This document shows, piece by piece, positions 46,109 through 58,678 of a DNA stretch of 64,000 nucleotides. The translations under genes were made by a program, and so were the position numbers. Source of the stretch: Bryoerythrophyllum caledonicum (lineage: Eukaryota > Streptophyta > Bryopsida > Pottiales > Pottiaceae); NCBI GenBank assembly GCA_963971425.1, contig OZ020515.1, positions 9,006,291 through 9,070,290 of the forward strand, written 5' to 3'. Under the pieces are notes generated by a model. It did no database searches, was not told the origin of the DNA, and worked only from the letters and a program-made list of their open reading frames with translations. How positions within the stretch are numbered: position 1 is the first letter of the stretch; each line of letters begins with the position of its first letter.

Positions 46109-47047
46109 TTAACCCCTAAATTCCCAAGAGTCTCCTCAGGGGACTCTTGAATGTTTGGGCAGGTTCCTATTGTGTCAATTTATAATACTCTTTTTTGAAA
46201 TTTTTACTGTAGATGGACATTACTAAAAGCTTTGTGTGAATCCAAATTTTCCAAAATCCAACATTAAATGAAAAATTTATAGGGTTTTGAAGTTCAAATG
46301 GGGAGAACGGGCACTCCAAAATTTGTTGCTAGGACACTCTATTGAATGATGTGAGATTTTCAATACTAGCAAGTGATATTATTTTCTTTCATGATGTCAA
46401 AAAAAGTCTCTTGTTTTTTGTTTAAAATAGCATATTAATCCAAGTCAAACATTTTCACACATTGTCACACATTGTTGGGCAAGGTACCAAAAAATCCTCT
46501 TCGTTTCCACAAAAGACTTAGAGATCTTCATATTTTATACTTTTTATTTTCCCCACAGCATTATGTGGTGTAAACCTTTGTATTGATGGTTTGGATTCTC
46601 ATTCTAATACATATTAAGTTCACAAAAAAATATAACGTGAATAGACAATTTTTGAACCTCCTCTCTTTATACAATTTTTTTGTATATGATACACCCTTTT
46701 TCTACCTCTAAAGATTGGTGTACAAGGAACTTATATCATGCCTTACATGATGGTAATGAATTTAGACCTTCTGTAGTGCAAAAATTGGACACCAAGTGAA
46801 GTCAAAGCCTACTGATCCACTAAATGCAGGGAAGAAAATAAATGATTTCTTCTACTTTAAACACTATAATCTTTTAAGCATGCTGTCTAAGTTTATGAAA
46901 TTTTGTGAGTATGTTATTTAATAATACTTAATTGAGATCCTGCGGTTGAAATCTGAAATAAGAGTTTTTTTTTCTTACTCGTAGTACTAAAACAAGCAGT
47001 TTTAAAGTGTTATTGATGTGAATTTGTCAAAGGAGTTTAGGAATTAA
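46109..47047 (-). mobile_element. piggyBac-like non-autonomous element, 939 bp
   Basis: TTAA-CCCCTAAATTCCC at 46109 and GGAGTTTAGGAA-TTAA at the far end bound a reverse-orientation copy of the 950-bp family. It abuts the boundary of arm B of the inverted duplication. Confidence 0.65.
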
Positions 47048-47462
47048 GGACAACAAATTCTCTTAACCTACAAGAATCTACAAGTTTTCTAGATCATGTT
47101 GAACAACATTTATGCAAACGGTAGATTTCATTGCAACCCCACTTCACGGAAATCACTATAGCTTGCCGATGCTTGTATTGATTTTTGTGGCGCTGGTCTC
47201 AATAGATGCCCAACTTCCTCCACCTCTTTATCATAGTTTAAGTCTTTCATGGAAGTGGCCTATAGCATTTGCTATCGAGATTATCCTGCCAAAACGATCC
47301 AAAAATGTTTGCTAGTCCTTAAAGGATTAACAACATAACATGATTATGATAGATAGAGTTATTCATGCCATATTTAAGTAAATCTGGACTTTTAAAAGTC
47401 TAGATTGGTCAAAGTCCAGATTTAGTCAAGGAATATCATGGTACAAAGCGTGGAAATGTTTT
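47048..47462. other. Spacer between repeat-rich and gene-bearing compartments
   Basis: No ORF of note beyond a 67-codon one at 47112-47315. The first GGATCC-centred palindrome appears at 47463. Confidence 0.4.
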
Positions 47463-48176
47463 GAAGGATCCTTCGCTGGATTCTTTAACAGGATCAAATT
47501 AGATGGTGAATAAAACTTTTGACAAGCAGAAAATGAATTATAGTAAAATTACAAGAATTGAAAGGAGTCATGATGTGGCGTGCGAACTAGGTCAACCAAT
47601 AGGAGGATCCACCGATGGGACTCAATTTATGTAGAGAGAATACAATTTCAATCCCACAGATGTTATTTGGCTCTTTGCAATTAATGAAGTACAAAACGTC
47701 GTGTAAGTTAAAAACATGGACATACACTATTATAGAAATATTGCACAACAATAGTATGGCTAGATTTATTGGCAACAAGACTGATAAATAAGGGTCGCAG
47801 GATCCTCCGATGCAACGAAACGATAACATACAAAACGTTAGTTGATATTAATCGGCGAAGCGACGAAGTACATGGTAGACGTGAATGTCAGGAGTCAAAT
47901 GTTGATTCATGCATCATACGTAAGAATCAAATGTAGCATGCACGCAGTTGCAGTACGGAGAAAAGTATCTAAGAAAGGCTGATACATTGTAGACAATAAA
48001 TGAGAAAGCCAAAAATGTTTATGCATGTACACCAAAATTAGAAGACATGTGAGATTCGTACATATGCCCTGGCCAAGTAGATCTACAATAATCGAACGAT
48101 CCTCCGAACGAATTGGTGGCCTCCTATAGGGTAGAGGGCCTGCCTTGTTTGCAACTGCATCGAAGGATCCATCAAT
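47463..48176. repeat. Cluster of GGATCC-centred palindromes, 3' of the minus-strand gene
   Basis: Five copies: 47463-47475, 47602-47616, 47800-47811, 48091-48107 and 48159-48176, all variants of ATCGAAGGATCCTTCGAT. The stretch is otherwise non-coding and would be the 3' flank or late introns of the gene ending near 48190. Confidence 0.6.
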
Positions 48177-48189
48177 TGAATTATAAACA

Positions 48190-50935
48190 ACTATGTGGTC
48201 ATGGGTCCGCGTTGTTTGCGGCTACAAGGTTAATCATTGCTGCAATTCTGTCCCTCTGTGGAATTGTCCGTGTCTTCGGATCCAATTTCTTTGACCAAGA
48301 GGCAAACAAGACGGCATCAACATGAACGCTAACTAGACGTCCATTTTTGGGAACCCACGTTGATGTCCAACAATCCTCGTACTTCTTCTTGTGGTCCTTG
48401 AACGCATTTCTTGGCTCCCAGAATTGGAGAATGAACTTTTCATACTCCTCATGTCCAACTTCTCTATTGACTACTGAATGCGCTCTCCCTAACGAGACAA
48501 GATATATTTCAGGGTCTGAGGGACGGAGTAGGACCTATGATCCCGGTACGACATCTCGCGAGTCGCCATGGATTCAACGACTCCTTTGGCTTTTCCGAGC
48601 GTGGACCACAGTAAATTTCAGGTTTGACGTCTTCAGGTGTGACATCTCCTCCAGCAGTGAGATATAAGGGAGTTCGACTTATCGCGCTCTAGTCATGGAT
48701 TGGCCAGAAGCCTTCTACCAGGGCCGAAGGAGTGGGAGGAAGAGGTTGTTCTAGTTCTGCAAGTATTGCATTCCAGTAATCGACATAAGGTGGAAAATCC
48801 CTTCGAAAGCCCTCACATGAATGCATCCCTTGTTCCTAGTATTGTATATAACCTCGTATTCCAGACTTAATGAACGACCTCTATCAAGTGCTTTGGCAAC
48901 TTTCTCTCTTGCCTTCACTTGATTGCCGGTTGAAGAAGGAACCTCGTCTCCCCACAAACGCTTGAACGGAACTGGGTTTGGGAAGCCGGAAGGTATGATG
49001 GGATTGTCGTCGTTATCCTCCTTCCAAAGACGTAAACCTGGCTTGTTTCGAGATAGCCAATGCTGATCAATTGCAGACATCTTGTAACGCGTGACGGGCC
49101 AACCGTCTTCATCGACGTAGAATTTGAAGAGGTGCATCTCTCCTAAACCAACAAGTCTTTGTGCACCATCAGATATATAGCTAGAGACAAAAGATTTGAA
49201 ATCTGCAACCTCCTGAACAAACTCGGGCATGAAACTCATCTCCTACGATTCTATGAATGACTTCATCAAATCAGCGACAACAAATAAATTCTTATTCTTC
49301 AAGGCCTTGGACAAGTGGCTGAAGTAAGCATCAATATCCTCATGTGTATGCTCAACTAGTAGGAAATCAACTTGGATTTCCTTGAACATCCTTTGGTAAG
49401 TCAACGTTGATAAGAACGCCATGAGAAATTGGTTCTTATTATCTTTTGCAGAGTTGTCTAGCTGCAAATATAGATTGTTTGGTAGTGGGACGGCTGCAGT
49501 TGAGTAGTTCGGTACCACCGTAGGTAAAACGTCCATACATCTAGACTTTCCTTTAAGCAATGCCGCAAAGAATGAGTTTGCCGGCTCGTAAGGGAAAAGT
49601 CGACCTGTGACGCGAATGGGTGGTTCCTCGAGATGTCGAAGTAATCTCGCAATAGACGAGATTGTATAATTTGAGTCTCCCGGCTGCAAGTCAGTAGAAT
49701 AGTGAGCGTAGGCACCGTCTCCATGTCCGTGCGTGACCATGCCGGTGACGTTCACCGGGAGCTGACCAAGACCTGAATTCTGTTTTGTGGTAACTCGCAT
49801 ACGAGGGATGGCAGTTTTGGTAGTATCCATTTTATCGTGGATAATGCAAATGATTTCGCCTTTCCTACGTTTAGACTCCTCTCTCGAGGTATGGTTCACA
49901 CGCCTACACAAAGCTTGGTGGTTCAAGTGTGCATGTCGTTGTTCAATGAATGACACATACTCAGCGGAGCCCTTCAAGGATTTGCTAATGAATTGTTGAA
50001 GAATGTCACAGAGGGTGCACTTTGCAAATGAACTGCCCACGGGTTTTACAGCAACATTGTTGAAGAGTTCCTTCTTGATTCTACTAACAACAGACTGAGA
50101 AACCTTGGGCAACCCGTACTCCAAGTTTGTGTGCAAACAGAACGATTCACTGAGTTTCAGCAATATCAACATTGAGGCTACTACTAGCATCGAAAGATCC
50201 TTCGATCACATAAAAACTGGTATCGCTTCCAGTTACAGGTGAGTATAGACATGTAGGCATTTCAGAGCGACCAAGTGATTGTTCAGATATTGGAAGTTGC
50301 GTAAAGATTGTGTGATGAGAATTTCAAATGTGGATACTGGATCAAATATAATGAAGCCTAAGAGCATCAGGTATCGCCATGCAATGGGAGTGGTTGACCA
50401 AGAAGGATAATTGGAGCTTCGAGGTGGTTTTTGGACATGATTACCTCTGTGTCGTCAGCCTGAATCTTCTTCCAGCTATGACCAGACGGTAAGAACTTCA
50501 GTGTGTCCATCCGCCCTGGTACAGTCGTCCGCATCTGGTGAGGCATGTGATCAACGTTCTCATTGATGATAGCTGAAATCGTACCCATTGCTTGCACGGT
50601 TCCAAAGCGGGGACGTTTGACGCCTCTGTTTCCGTGCGTTGATGACAAGATACCCTTTTGTATTGGTCGATATAGCTGTGGAATGACGACTTTGGTATAC
50701 CATGAATTTTATACCATGCTGTTGCGCAGACATCTTGACCGAGCAAAGTAACGTAGGTCCGTTTCTGATTATTGCCCATGTGACGCAGTTGCCCACCTAC
50801 AACGATTCCATATTCCCGCCGGTCATCAAAGTCCTTCAAAAAGTACCGTTGTCGAAGAAACAAGGTATCTTGGGGCCGGAATAATCGAACACACTTGTCA
50901 GGGCAGCATAATAGCGAACTTACCGCTTGAACCAC
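48190..50935 (-). pseudogene. DUF7869-like transposon-type gene, damaged
   Basis: On the minus strand, 50935 to about 50390 encodes a Cys-containing N-terminal region (LLCCPDKCVRLF), then GQDVCATAWYKIHGI and a basic segment. An intron (about 50390-50150, with acceptor AACTCAG) leads to a 315-codon ORF (to 49243). That ORF includes a CxLC pair, a HxHxD-like KxDTTKTAIPRM, a LQLDNSAKDNKNQFLMAFLS block and HTHEDIDAYFSHL. The last two are the acidic and HTHEDID motifs of DUF7869 proteins, often linked to large transposons and with an RNase H-like look. A TAG (49243-49245) splits this from the next 162 codons in the same frame. A frameshift near 48830, a TAG at 48689-48691 and another frameshift near 48500 follow. 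The role is inferred from family context only. Confidence 0.55.
50150..50390 (-). other. Intron of the DUF7869-like gene carrying a palindrome
   Basis: The acceptor AACTCAG lies at 50150-50156 (minus strand). The donor is uncertain. ATCGAAAGATCCTTCGATC lies at 50189-50207 inside it. Confidence 0.4.
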
Positions 50936-51061
50936 ATCCTGACAAGTCTTCTTTGAGTACGCACTGAGCTTCTCCTCACTTCTCTTCTTGCGATGAACAA
51001 ACCGATACGGTGCTTTTGGACGACCACCAAGATGCGCATTTGGGTCCGATGCTCCAGGAAT

Positions 51062-51741
51062 TCAAATGAAATGAGCAACCGTCTCTCTAAGGCCATGACC
51101 GCCCTCGAATCTACATTCGGGGATGGGCCACCTTTGATGACTCATAATGTCATCTTGATCCCGGATGAATACGTCAAATACAGTAACGCCAATGTTTCCC
51201 TCCCCCATAGTATTGTCCTGGAATAGTTCATCGGGGGGAGAGCAATTGACACGACCTGAGGCAATAAGATTCCCATCACAGCCATAGCGACGAACCACCA
51301 TTCCCACCCATTCTACCTGAGGGACAAAAGGAGGGACGCAAGTGGAACCGGATGTATTGCCTACGTCCAGGCCCATCAAAGGATCCCTCCATTGCAACAC
51401 TACCTGCGATGCCTCCTAGAGAATCGTTCTATCTATCGAATCCGCCAAGAGAGATACGCCCTCTTGCAACGGCCGAATAATAAGATTGCGCGCCTCATGA
51501 AATATCTCAGTAGGTCTAAGCAGAGCCATCGCGACCATGGTGAGATTGATGTCGACACCAAGCCATGCCCAGTGGATATCGCTTCAATGACAATTCCCTT
51601 CCCAACAGCGCCATGGTTTGTGTAGCAAATGGTAACTTCCATGCCAGGGCTGAATTCATCACGCCAGTCAGTGTCGCTAGCGACACCACCACCATACATT
51701 GGATCAGCAAACACATCCGGCAATCCTTCAAATGAGGACAT
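51062..51741 (-). CDS. Upstream ORFs, possibly same transposon-type locus
   Basis: Two minus ORFs overlap in different frames: 51741-51433 (MSSFEGLPDVFADPMYGGGV ... FSPGMEVTICYTNHGAVGKG) and 51400-51062 (LDVGNTSGSTCVPPFVPQVE ... GEGNIGVTVFDVFIRDQDD). They read like one protein broken by a frameshift near 51420. The pattern of a short beta-rich segment repeated twice faintly resembles the C-terminal domain of plant En/Spm-type transposase-associated proteins, but I would not assign it. Strand and position suggest it is upstream of, or part of, the gene at 48190-50935. Confidence 0.35.
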
Positions 51742-53039
51742 CGATGGATTCTTCGATCCTAATTTGAACCTGGTAATCTCAAAAATCTTCCTATGTACCC
51801 GAGTAACCCTATATCAGACCCAGGATCGAAGAATCGTGCAATCAACGTAGGGATCAGAGGATCTCTCGATCTGTCGATCTTCCTTAGGTTCGGTCAATCA
51901 ACGGATTGATATGTACGACCGGAGGATCCTTCGATCTCCACGGAACCTACCCGGGTCTGCAAAAACTGGGATAGCTCCACGTAAGACTGTACGGAACAGA
52001 AAAGTTGTTGTACAGTAATCGCAACGAGATCAAATGATATATTACAATATATTGGACCAAGATGGAAGGTAGTGATCAAACAAGAATCACATTCATGGCA
52101 TGATATATACAAGATCAATATTCTCTACTCTTTTACCTGACGATGTCAAACTTGGGATGCATAAAATGAGATTGAGTCATGTTTAGCAGTACATAATAGA
52201 ATCTGCATCCCACATACCCCACACAATAGTATCATAGCAAAATCCATTCGCAAAACGGCTGAATATTACATAAGAATTATTGATGCTGCACAGCATAGCT
52301 CATTAATCAAAGAACGTTGCAATTACCTGTAACAAGGGCGGTAACCTAAACCCCCAGCAAGCATCACCCACTTGGGCAACATAACCTACTCGCCATTGAT
52401 ATTTCTTTGGTCAGCTTCCAACTAATACAAACAAACAGTCTCCTACGAAGAGAGAAATCCGAAAGTGAATCAAGCGCACGATTTGCGAAACAAAGAGGAC
52501 TGTGATATCAAATGAGGACACCTACATTCCGACCTGCCGCGCAAAATACCAAAGACAATAAACTCAAGGCATTCTATGGTAGACGACAACAGTAAACCTG
52601 CTCAGGCGCATGGAATTGAAGCTCACGGAGTAGGACGAAGGCTACTTCGACTAGAGGAGGATAAAACTCAATACCTCACTCACTAACTGTCCAGTTCTTG
52701 AAGAAAGAGGAAACCTCGCATCCAATTCTGACCTGAAACGAACAAGAGCCTTAAGACTGCGAGAGTAAGCGCCCTTGTCTTTCAAAGTTGAGAGGGAAAT
52801 TTGATGGTGATTCAATCTACTTCATTTTGGCGGGATGGGATTCACCATCATTGTCTAGGTAGTGGATACCGGTTCCGTGCCTCTTGATAACTAATTATTC
52901 TAATTCGTACCTTCAAGTAAAAATGCCAGCAAAGGGGGGAAAAAAGAATGACTAGTTCCTATGTTATCGCGGAAATGACAACGTCGGATGATCATGACGA
53001 TCCTGCGGTTAAAAAATTCAGATGAACATCGTACGGTTC
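51742..53039. other. Non-coding; three palindromes near its left edge
   Basis: GGATCC-type palindromes (one with a single change) at 51740-51758, 51852-51871 and 51921-51936 mark the 5' side of the minus-strand locus. The remainder (51950-53040) is AT-mixed and shows no gene. Confidence 0.45.
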
Positions 53040-53690
53040 AGAATGGATACGAGTCATGATCACCTAATATGCATAGGGACAAGGGTCTAAGGTCTAGTGT
53101 TCACCAAGTTAACGGTACATCAGCTTCAGGGCTTACGGTGCACGGTACGTCCCGGTTAATAGTGTACATCATGTATACGGTTTAGGGTTTTGTAATCTGG
53201 ATTCAAGGTTCAATGTTTCATGCTTAGGGTTCAAAGTTCAGGATTCAAGGCTTAAAGTTCAGGGTTCAGGGTTTAGAGTTCCTTGCGTAGGGTTTAGGGC
53301 TTAGGGTGCAGGGTTCACATTTAGGTTAAAGGGTCTACGATTTAGGTTATAGGGTCTACAATCTAGGGTATAGGGTCTACGATGTAGGTTATAGGATCTA
53401 CGATCTAGGTTCTAGGGTCTTCGATCTAGGTTCTAGGATCTATGATCTAGGTTCTAGGGTCTACAATCTAGCATTTGGGGTTTAGGGTGTAGGGTTTATT
53501 CATTCGCTTGTATACTCATAGCCTCTACGACATCTTTTTTGTGTCCAAAATTTTTCATAAATTCCATGGACTTGTGAGGTTGGCCAAAATGTGGTGGAAC
53601 TTGTTTAAAATACTTGTTCAAAATTGCATTGGCAATAAAAATTAATTACGTCTTTGTGCTCCGAGATTTAAAGCTCCCAAAGCAATGTGC
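53040..53690. repeat. Minisatellite block with telomere-like words, copy 1
   Basis: 53160-53330 is built from 'gggtttaggg/gggttcaggg' words, like degenerate TTTAGGG plant telomere repeats. 53330-53480 is a 22-24-bp repeat 'agggtctacgatctaggtt'. A unique-looking flank follows ('gcttgtatactcatagcctc'). Confidence 0.65.
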
Positions 53691-54109
53691 AATATGTTTA
53701 ATATGGATGATGTGCATGGTAATAACTTAAATGCTCAATGAGACAAATATATCTTCATGTGGACTATTAAAGAGTTTATTGACGACGTTCAATAAATTAT
53801 AGTTATTTGAATAACATTGTTACACAGAAGTTACTAGAACAATGTTGCATTTTCAAACAATTTGTACAAGAATAACAAATGATAATATTTGCGATACATA
53901 ACATTAATCAAATTTAAGTGATTTTATTTGCCTACATAATGTCAAAAATTCTTGATGTCCTAAACATTGAAAAATAATTCGTATCTTTAATTTCTGATAG
54001 CCTTCATTGTTTCATCTTAAATCTACTAAGCATTGTTGATACAATGTTACTAATTTGTGAAATCAAAATTTTATTGAATGAGAATGTTATACACAATAAT
54101 AGAGTCGAA

Positions 54110-54350
54110 TAATAATTTGCACTACAGAAGATCTAAATCCAATACCAACGTGTCAAGCATGATGTTAGTTTCTTATTCGCCAATTTGTAGATGTAGAGGA
54201 GGTGTGTAGCGTATTCAAAACAACTATGCAAGGAGGGAGGGTTGAAACATAATTGCCAACGCACGTTTTATTTTTTTGTAAACTTTATATGTTTTAGATT
54301 GATAATCCAAATGGTCAATGGGAAGGTTCATACCACATATTGTTGTGAAA
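54110..54350 (+). mobile_element. Internal fragment of the 950-bp piggyBac-like family
   Basis: It matches the middle of 11677-12630 (from 'aagcatgatgttag' to 'aaggtt.a.accacat') without either end. Another fragment lies at 54880-55090. Confidence 0.5.
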
Positions 54351-54429
54351 AATTTCCTTTCGTATTGTCCACAATAATTCGTGTCTTTAATTTCTAATAG
54401 TCTTCATTGTTTCATGATACGGTTGAAAA

Positions 54430-54845
54430 TAAATATGAGTCATGATCACCTAATATGCATAGGTTCAAGGTTCAGGGCTTAGGGCTCAGGGTGCAGGCTC
54501 TACGATCTAGGTTATAGGGTCTACGATCGAGATTATAGGATCTATGATCTAGGTTTTAGGGTCTACGATCTAGGTTCTAGGGTCTACGATCTAGGTTATA
54601 GGGTCTACGATCTAGGTTCTAGGGTCTACGATCTAGCATTTGGGGATGAAGGTGTAGGGTCTATTCATTTGCTTGTATACTCATAGCCTCTACGACATCT
54701 TTTTTGTGTCCAAATTTTTTCATAAATTCCATGGACTTGTGAGGTTGGCCAAAATGTGGTGGAACTTGTTTAAAATACTTCTCCAGAATTGCATTGGCAA
54801 TAAAAATTAATTACGTCTTTGTGCTCCAAGATTTAAAGCTACCAA
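54430..54845. repeat. Minisatellite block, copy 2 (direct duplication of copy 1)
   Basis: The same left flank ('gagtcatgatcacctaatat'), the same 22-24-bp repeat and the same right flank as 53040-53690, in the same orientation about 1.2-1.4 kb away. The telomere-like part is much shorter here. Confidence 0.65.
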
Positions 54846-55099
54846 AGCATTGTGCATTACAATGTTGCATTTTCAAGTGATTTTATTTGATAATCCATAT
54901 TATGGTCAATAGGAAGGTTCATACCACATATTGTTGTGGAAAAAATAAATAAATACAAATGAGAAGATCTCTAAGTTTCATAAGCAAAGGAAGAAGTCTT
55001 TTTGGTACCTTGCCCGACAATGTGTTACAATGTGTGAAAATGATTGACTTGGGCTAGTATGCTATTTTTCACTGAAGACAAGAATTTATTTTGACAATA

Positions 55100-55600
55100 C
55101 GAAAGGATTTGTTTATACTTGATAGTATTGAATCTTTTGTTTTACTTGATAGTATTGAATCTTTTGTTGTACTTGATAGTATTGAATCTTTGTATTTACT
55201 TGATAGTATTGAATCTTTTTTTTTACTAAATAGTATTGAATCTTTTTTTTTACTTGATGGTATTGAATCTTTTTTCTTACTTGATAGTATTGAATCTTTT
55301 TTCTTACTTGATAGTATTGAATTCTTTTTTACAATACGAAAGGCATTTTATTTACTTGATAGTATTGAATCTTTTTTTTCACTTGATAGTAATGAATCTA
55401 TTTTCTTACTTGGTAGTATTGAATCTTTTTTTGTACTTCATAGTATTGAATCTATTTTCTTACTTGGTAGTATTGAATCTTTTTTTACTATAAGAAAGGC
55501 ATTTTTTTACTTGATAGTATTGTATTTTTCTTTTACCTGTTAGTATTTAAAGTTTATTTTTCACAATACGAAAGACATTTTTTTTTACTTGATAGTATTG
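55100..55600. repeat. 22-bp tandem repeat (ACTTGATAGTATTGAATCTT)
   Basis: About 20 units of 'acttgatagtattgaatctt' plus a variable T run, with three 'acaatacgaaaggcattt' interruptions. The open frame that results (LDSIESFFLLDSIESFF...) is a by-product of the repeat length, not a supported gene. Confidence 0.75.
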
Positions 55601-55738
55601 AAAATTGTAATCTAGGATGTAATTAAACTTCAATCAAAAAGAAGAATTATATTCTTAATAGAAAAAATTAGTTGTTGAAAAGGAAAATTATAGTCTGAGT
55701 TGCAATCATGATGAGGAAAGCATTATGATTAGTGCTTA

Positions 55739-56189
55739 GTGTCACTAAGCGGTCGAGCTACTCAGCGGTACGAAGGTGACATCCAAGCACGAGTTATCAT
55801 GAGTAGTAATAATTTTTGGCCGCGTGTGTCACCGTGTCCTTCCAGTTTCCCACTTTCTCTCCCTCACTCTCACTTTGTCTCTCTCGTCTCTCTCTCCCGT
55901 TTTTGGTGTAGGTTTCCATGTTCTCCAAGCTCACAGCTTCGGATTAGGCTCAGTTTACTGTGGGCGATTCCGTATTCGATTTCTAAGTGTAGATTTGTGG
56001 CGCTTTTGCAAGTGTGAGTGTAATTCTGTGGCGCTTTTGCAAGTCTCAGTTTTTTTCATGAGGGCAGGGTCTGTAGAAGCAAAACTAGATGGTTTTTGGT
56101 TTAGCCTCCAGCTGCGTGCGATTTCTATGGGTGCGACTTCAGCAACCGCGTCGTTACGAAAGGGTGCAGCGATTGAATTCCTTTGAGAG
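55739..56189 (+). promoter_or_regulatory. Probable promoter/leader exon of the 56441 gene
   Basis: A pyrimidine-rich tract ('ctctccctcactctcactttgtctctctcg', about 55855-55900) typical of plant core promoters and leaders precedes a 30-bp direct repeat ('tgtggcgcttttgcaagt', 55994-56046). The stretch ends at a consensus donor GAGAG|GTAAGA (intron 56190-56422). Confidence 0.4.
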
Positions 56190-56490
56190 GTAAGACTGTT
56201 AACTAGTTTCTTATTTTCTCCTAGGTTTGAACCATCCAATTTTGCTTCGACAACTCACAAGCATAGGTAATGCGTATGGATTTGCAACACTTAGAAATGC
56301 ACACAACGGTCGGAACTATGACAATTGTTTCTTGTTTATCTCAATTTGAATTAGTTGTTGCATTAGTATGTCAAATTGGCTTCTTGTAACAGTGGTTCTG
56401 ATCTTATTTTTCTTGCGCGCAGTGCTTCGTAGATAGAAGAATGGCGGGCGTGGTCCTAGGACTGATTGAGCGGCCAAAATGGCTGAATTG

Positions 56491-57251
56491 GTAAGTATCC
56501 ATAACCTCTCCATCAAGATGAAATAGGATCTAGCATGCATAGTTTTTAAGAACTATCTACAAAAGTATCAGTATGCAATGTGGAGTGCTACAATTTCATT
56601 TCATTTGATTGCATTCCAGCACGCCGGTATGAATGTACATGTTAGGGTAGAATTAGAAATACGGTACACTGTACGGACGATCCCTACATAGGGTCATCCA
56701 CTGTAATCAACGGATCCTTTGATCTAAAAGGTTCGATGGATCCTCCGATTACATGGATTGCTAGACCACATGATCCTCTGAGATCGATGGATCCACCGAT
56801 CATTTGAAACTGATGGACTCATCGATCCTCTGAGATCAATGGATCGTCCAATCTTCTAGGATGATGGTCTCTCCGATCATCTGGGATCGATGGATCCTTC
56901 AATCCCCTTGGATCGATGGATCCTCCAATACCCCGGGTTTGTCATATACTATGTCATGAGATCGATTGATCCATTGATCTCTCGCATATGAATCCTCTTG
57001 CCCCATTCATCATTATCCATGATAGGCATTTTTGGATCGGTGGATCCCTCGATCATTGCTGATCGACGAGTCAATTTATCTTTCCAGTTTTCAATGGTGG
57101 ATGGTGAGTGATAAAGTAGATTTTTTGGACTGATCGAGAGATCCATCGATCCCGCTAGGCACTCTCGTTGAACGATCTCATGGTGTCCTGGTATATTCAC
57201 TGGTGATTATACGGATCTTAATCATATCAATGTGGTCCTCCCAATGCACAG
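56491..57251 (+). other. Intron 1 of the large gene, dense in GGATCC palindromes
   Basis: GTAAGT at 56491, CACAG at 57247-57251; phase joins TG|G to make a Trp codon. Within 56708-57155 there are about ten variants of ATCGATGGATCCTCCGATC, so palindromes make up about a third of the intron. Confidence 0.65.
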
Positions 57252-58569
57252 GGCTAACTTGATCCCGTCGGATTCCGTAAACCTGGACTGGTGCCCTGTG
57301 AAGCTATACATGGCGGTCAACTGTGGACTCAAGAAGATGAAGTATGATGGGCCTGAAGACCCAACGGTGTTTTTCATGGCGGATAATGTCTACAAATGGG
57401 GATTGGCATGGGAGCGAGATACCGCGAAGGAGAGAGTTCGCATTGCGCTTGTTCTCCTTATAAATCGCCAGCCGGAGATGCCATATCGCTCACGACAAAG
57501 AACTTTGAGGTGCTGAACCTGGTGAAATCCGACTTTGTAAACCTGTACCTCCTTGTCATTAGCGAGTTTGTGACGAGTTCCGGATGTTTGCGGGTGTATG
57601 GCCTTGTAATGAATTCCGCTACTTTGAGCCCCAAGTATTGCACGACGGTGAAGGATTTTGGATTCCTAATTCGGCGTAGGGGACCCGATGATCGATCTAT
57701 TCAGATTGGTTGGGCCGAGCTTCGGGCCCAGTGCAAGGCGGCCAACGAGAGCGGAAAGAAGACTACTCCTTCCACACCCCCAAAGAGTCGGAAGAAGCCA
57801 TCATTGACTAGTACTGCAACGCAAGGGGAACCCTCTAAGAAGAAGCCGCAGCGGAAGAAGTTAGATCCGAAGGAAGACGGGATGACATTAGCAGTTGTCA
57901 CACACAACGATGGCTAAATACTCTCCAAAGGACCTTCAACAAGTTAAGGAGCTGTACGAGAGGGAATTTGGGGTCCTCCATATATTTGGTTGGCGTCTAT
58001 ACAAGGTTGACGATGCCGGTTCCGACATGGTAGTGGATATATCTCACCTTCATAGAGCACCGGACGGTGTAGTGGTGTATCGTCCACTCGATCCGCATCG
58101 AGTTACTCAACTCGTTCGCCAGAAGAGGACGATGCCTTCCTTCGAGGCATCATTGCAGCATATTTATGTGATGCCGCTCCGGGGACCTCTACGGCCCAAC
58201 GACTTTGATTTGGCAGTGGCGGATTTCTTCTTGGAGAAACCCAAGAAGGAGGACATCAATGAGGATACGCATTTCTACATAATTGGTGGCCAACATTGCG
58301 TAGCGGCACACAATTTTCTCATTGAAGAGGGAACTCTCAATCCTGAAGACGCAAGGGATGCTAGTAGCTTTTGCGTCACAATTGTGTGGACAACACCCGA
58401 CAAATTTTCGACCCTCATTTACTACTCGAGGGTTCTGAACCAGGACCTCGCTGGGAATCGAAGCGAAGGTAATTATCTCAGACAGCTTGAAACTGCAAGG
58501 AAGAGCTGGATTGATGTTGGAAGGCCCAAGCCGTCTATTTGTGGCGCACCAAACACCGTTCAGTTCAGG

Positions 58570-58678
58570 GTAAGTCGTCTCATTTCTCTTTATGGATGTG
58601 ATGTTGGGCCACTCTTGATCGAAGGATCTTTGGATCCCAGTTCTCTGTTTTGGATTATGAGGCTTTGTTTTTGTGCAG
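58570..58678 (+). other. Intron of the large gene, 109 bp
   Basis: GTAAGT ... TTGTTTTTGTGCAG; exons join AGG|ACG in frame. One palindrome variant (GATCGAAGGATCTTTGGATC) lies at 58617-58637. Confidence 0.75.

Noticed and set aside
53160-53330. True telomere or chromosome end
   Set aside because: Words are degenerate and followed by gene-bearing sequence.
55091-55543. 150-codon ORF of LDSIESFF repeats as a gene
   Set aside because: Explained by the 22-bp tandem repeat with variable T runs.
55100-55600. CRISPR-like array
   Set aside because: Units are adjacent with no unique spacers, and the context is eukaryotic.
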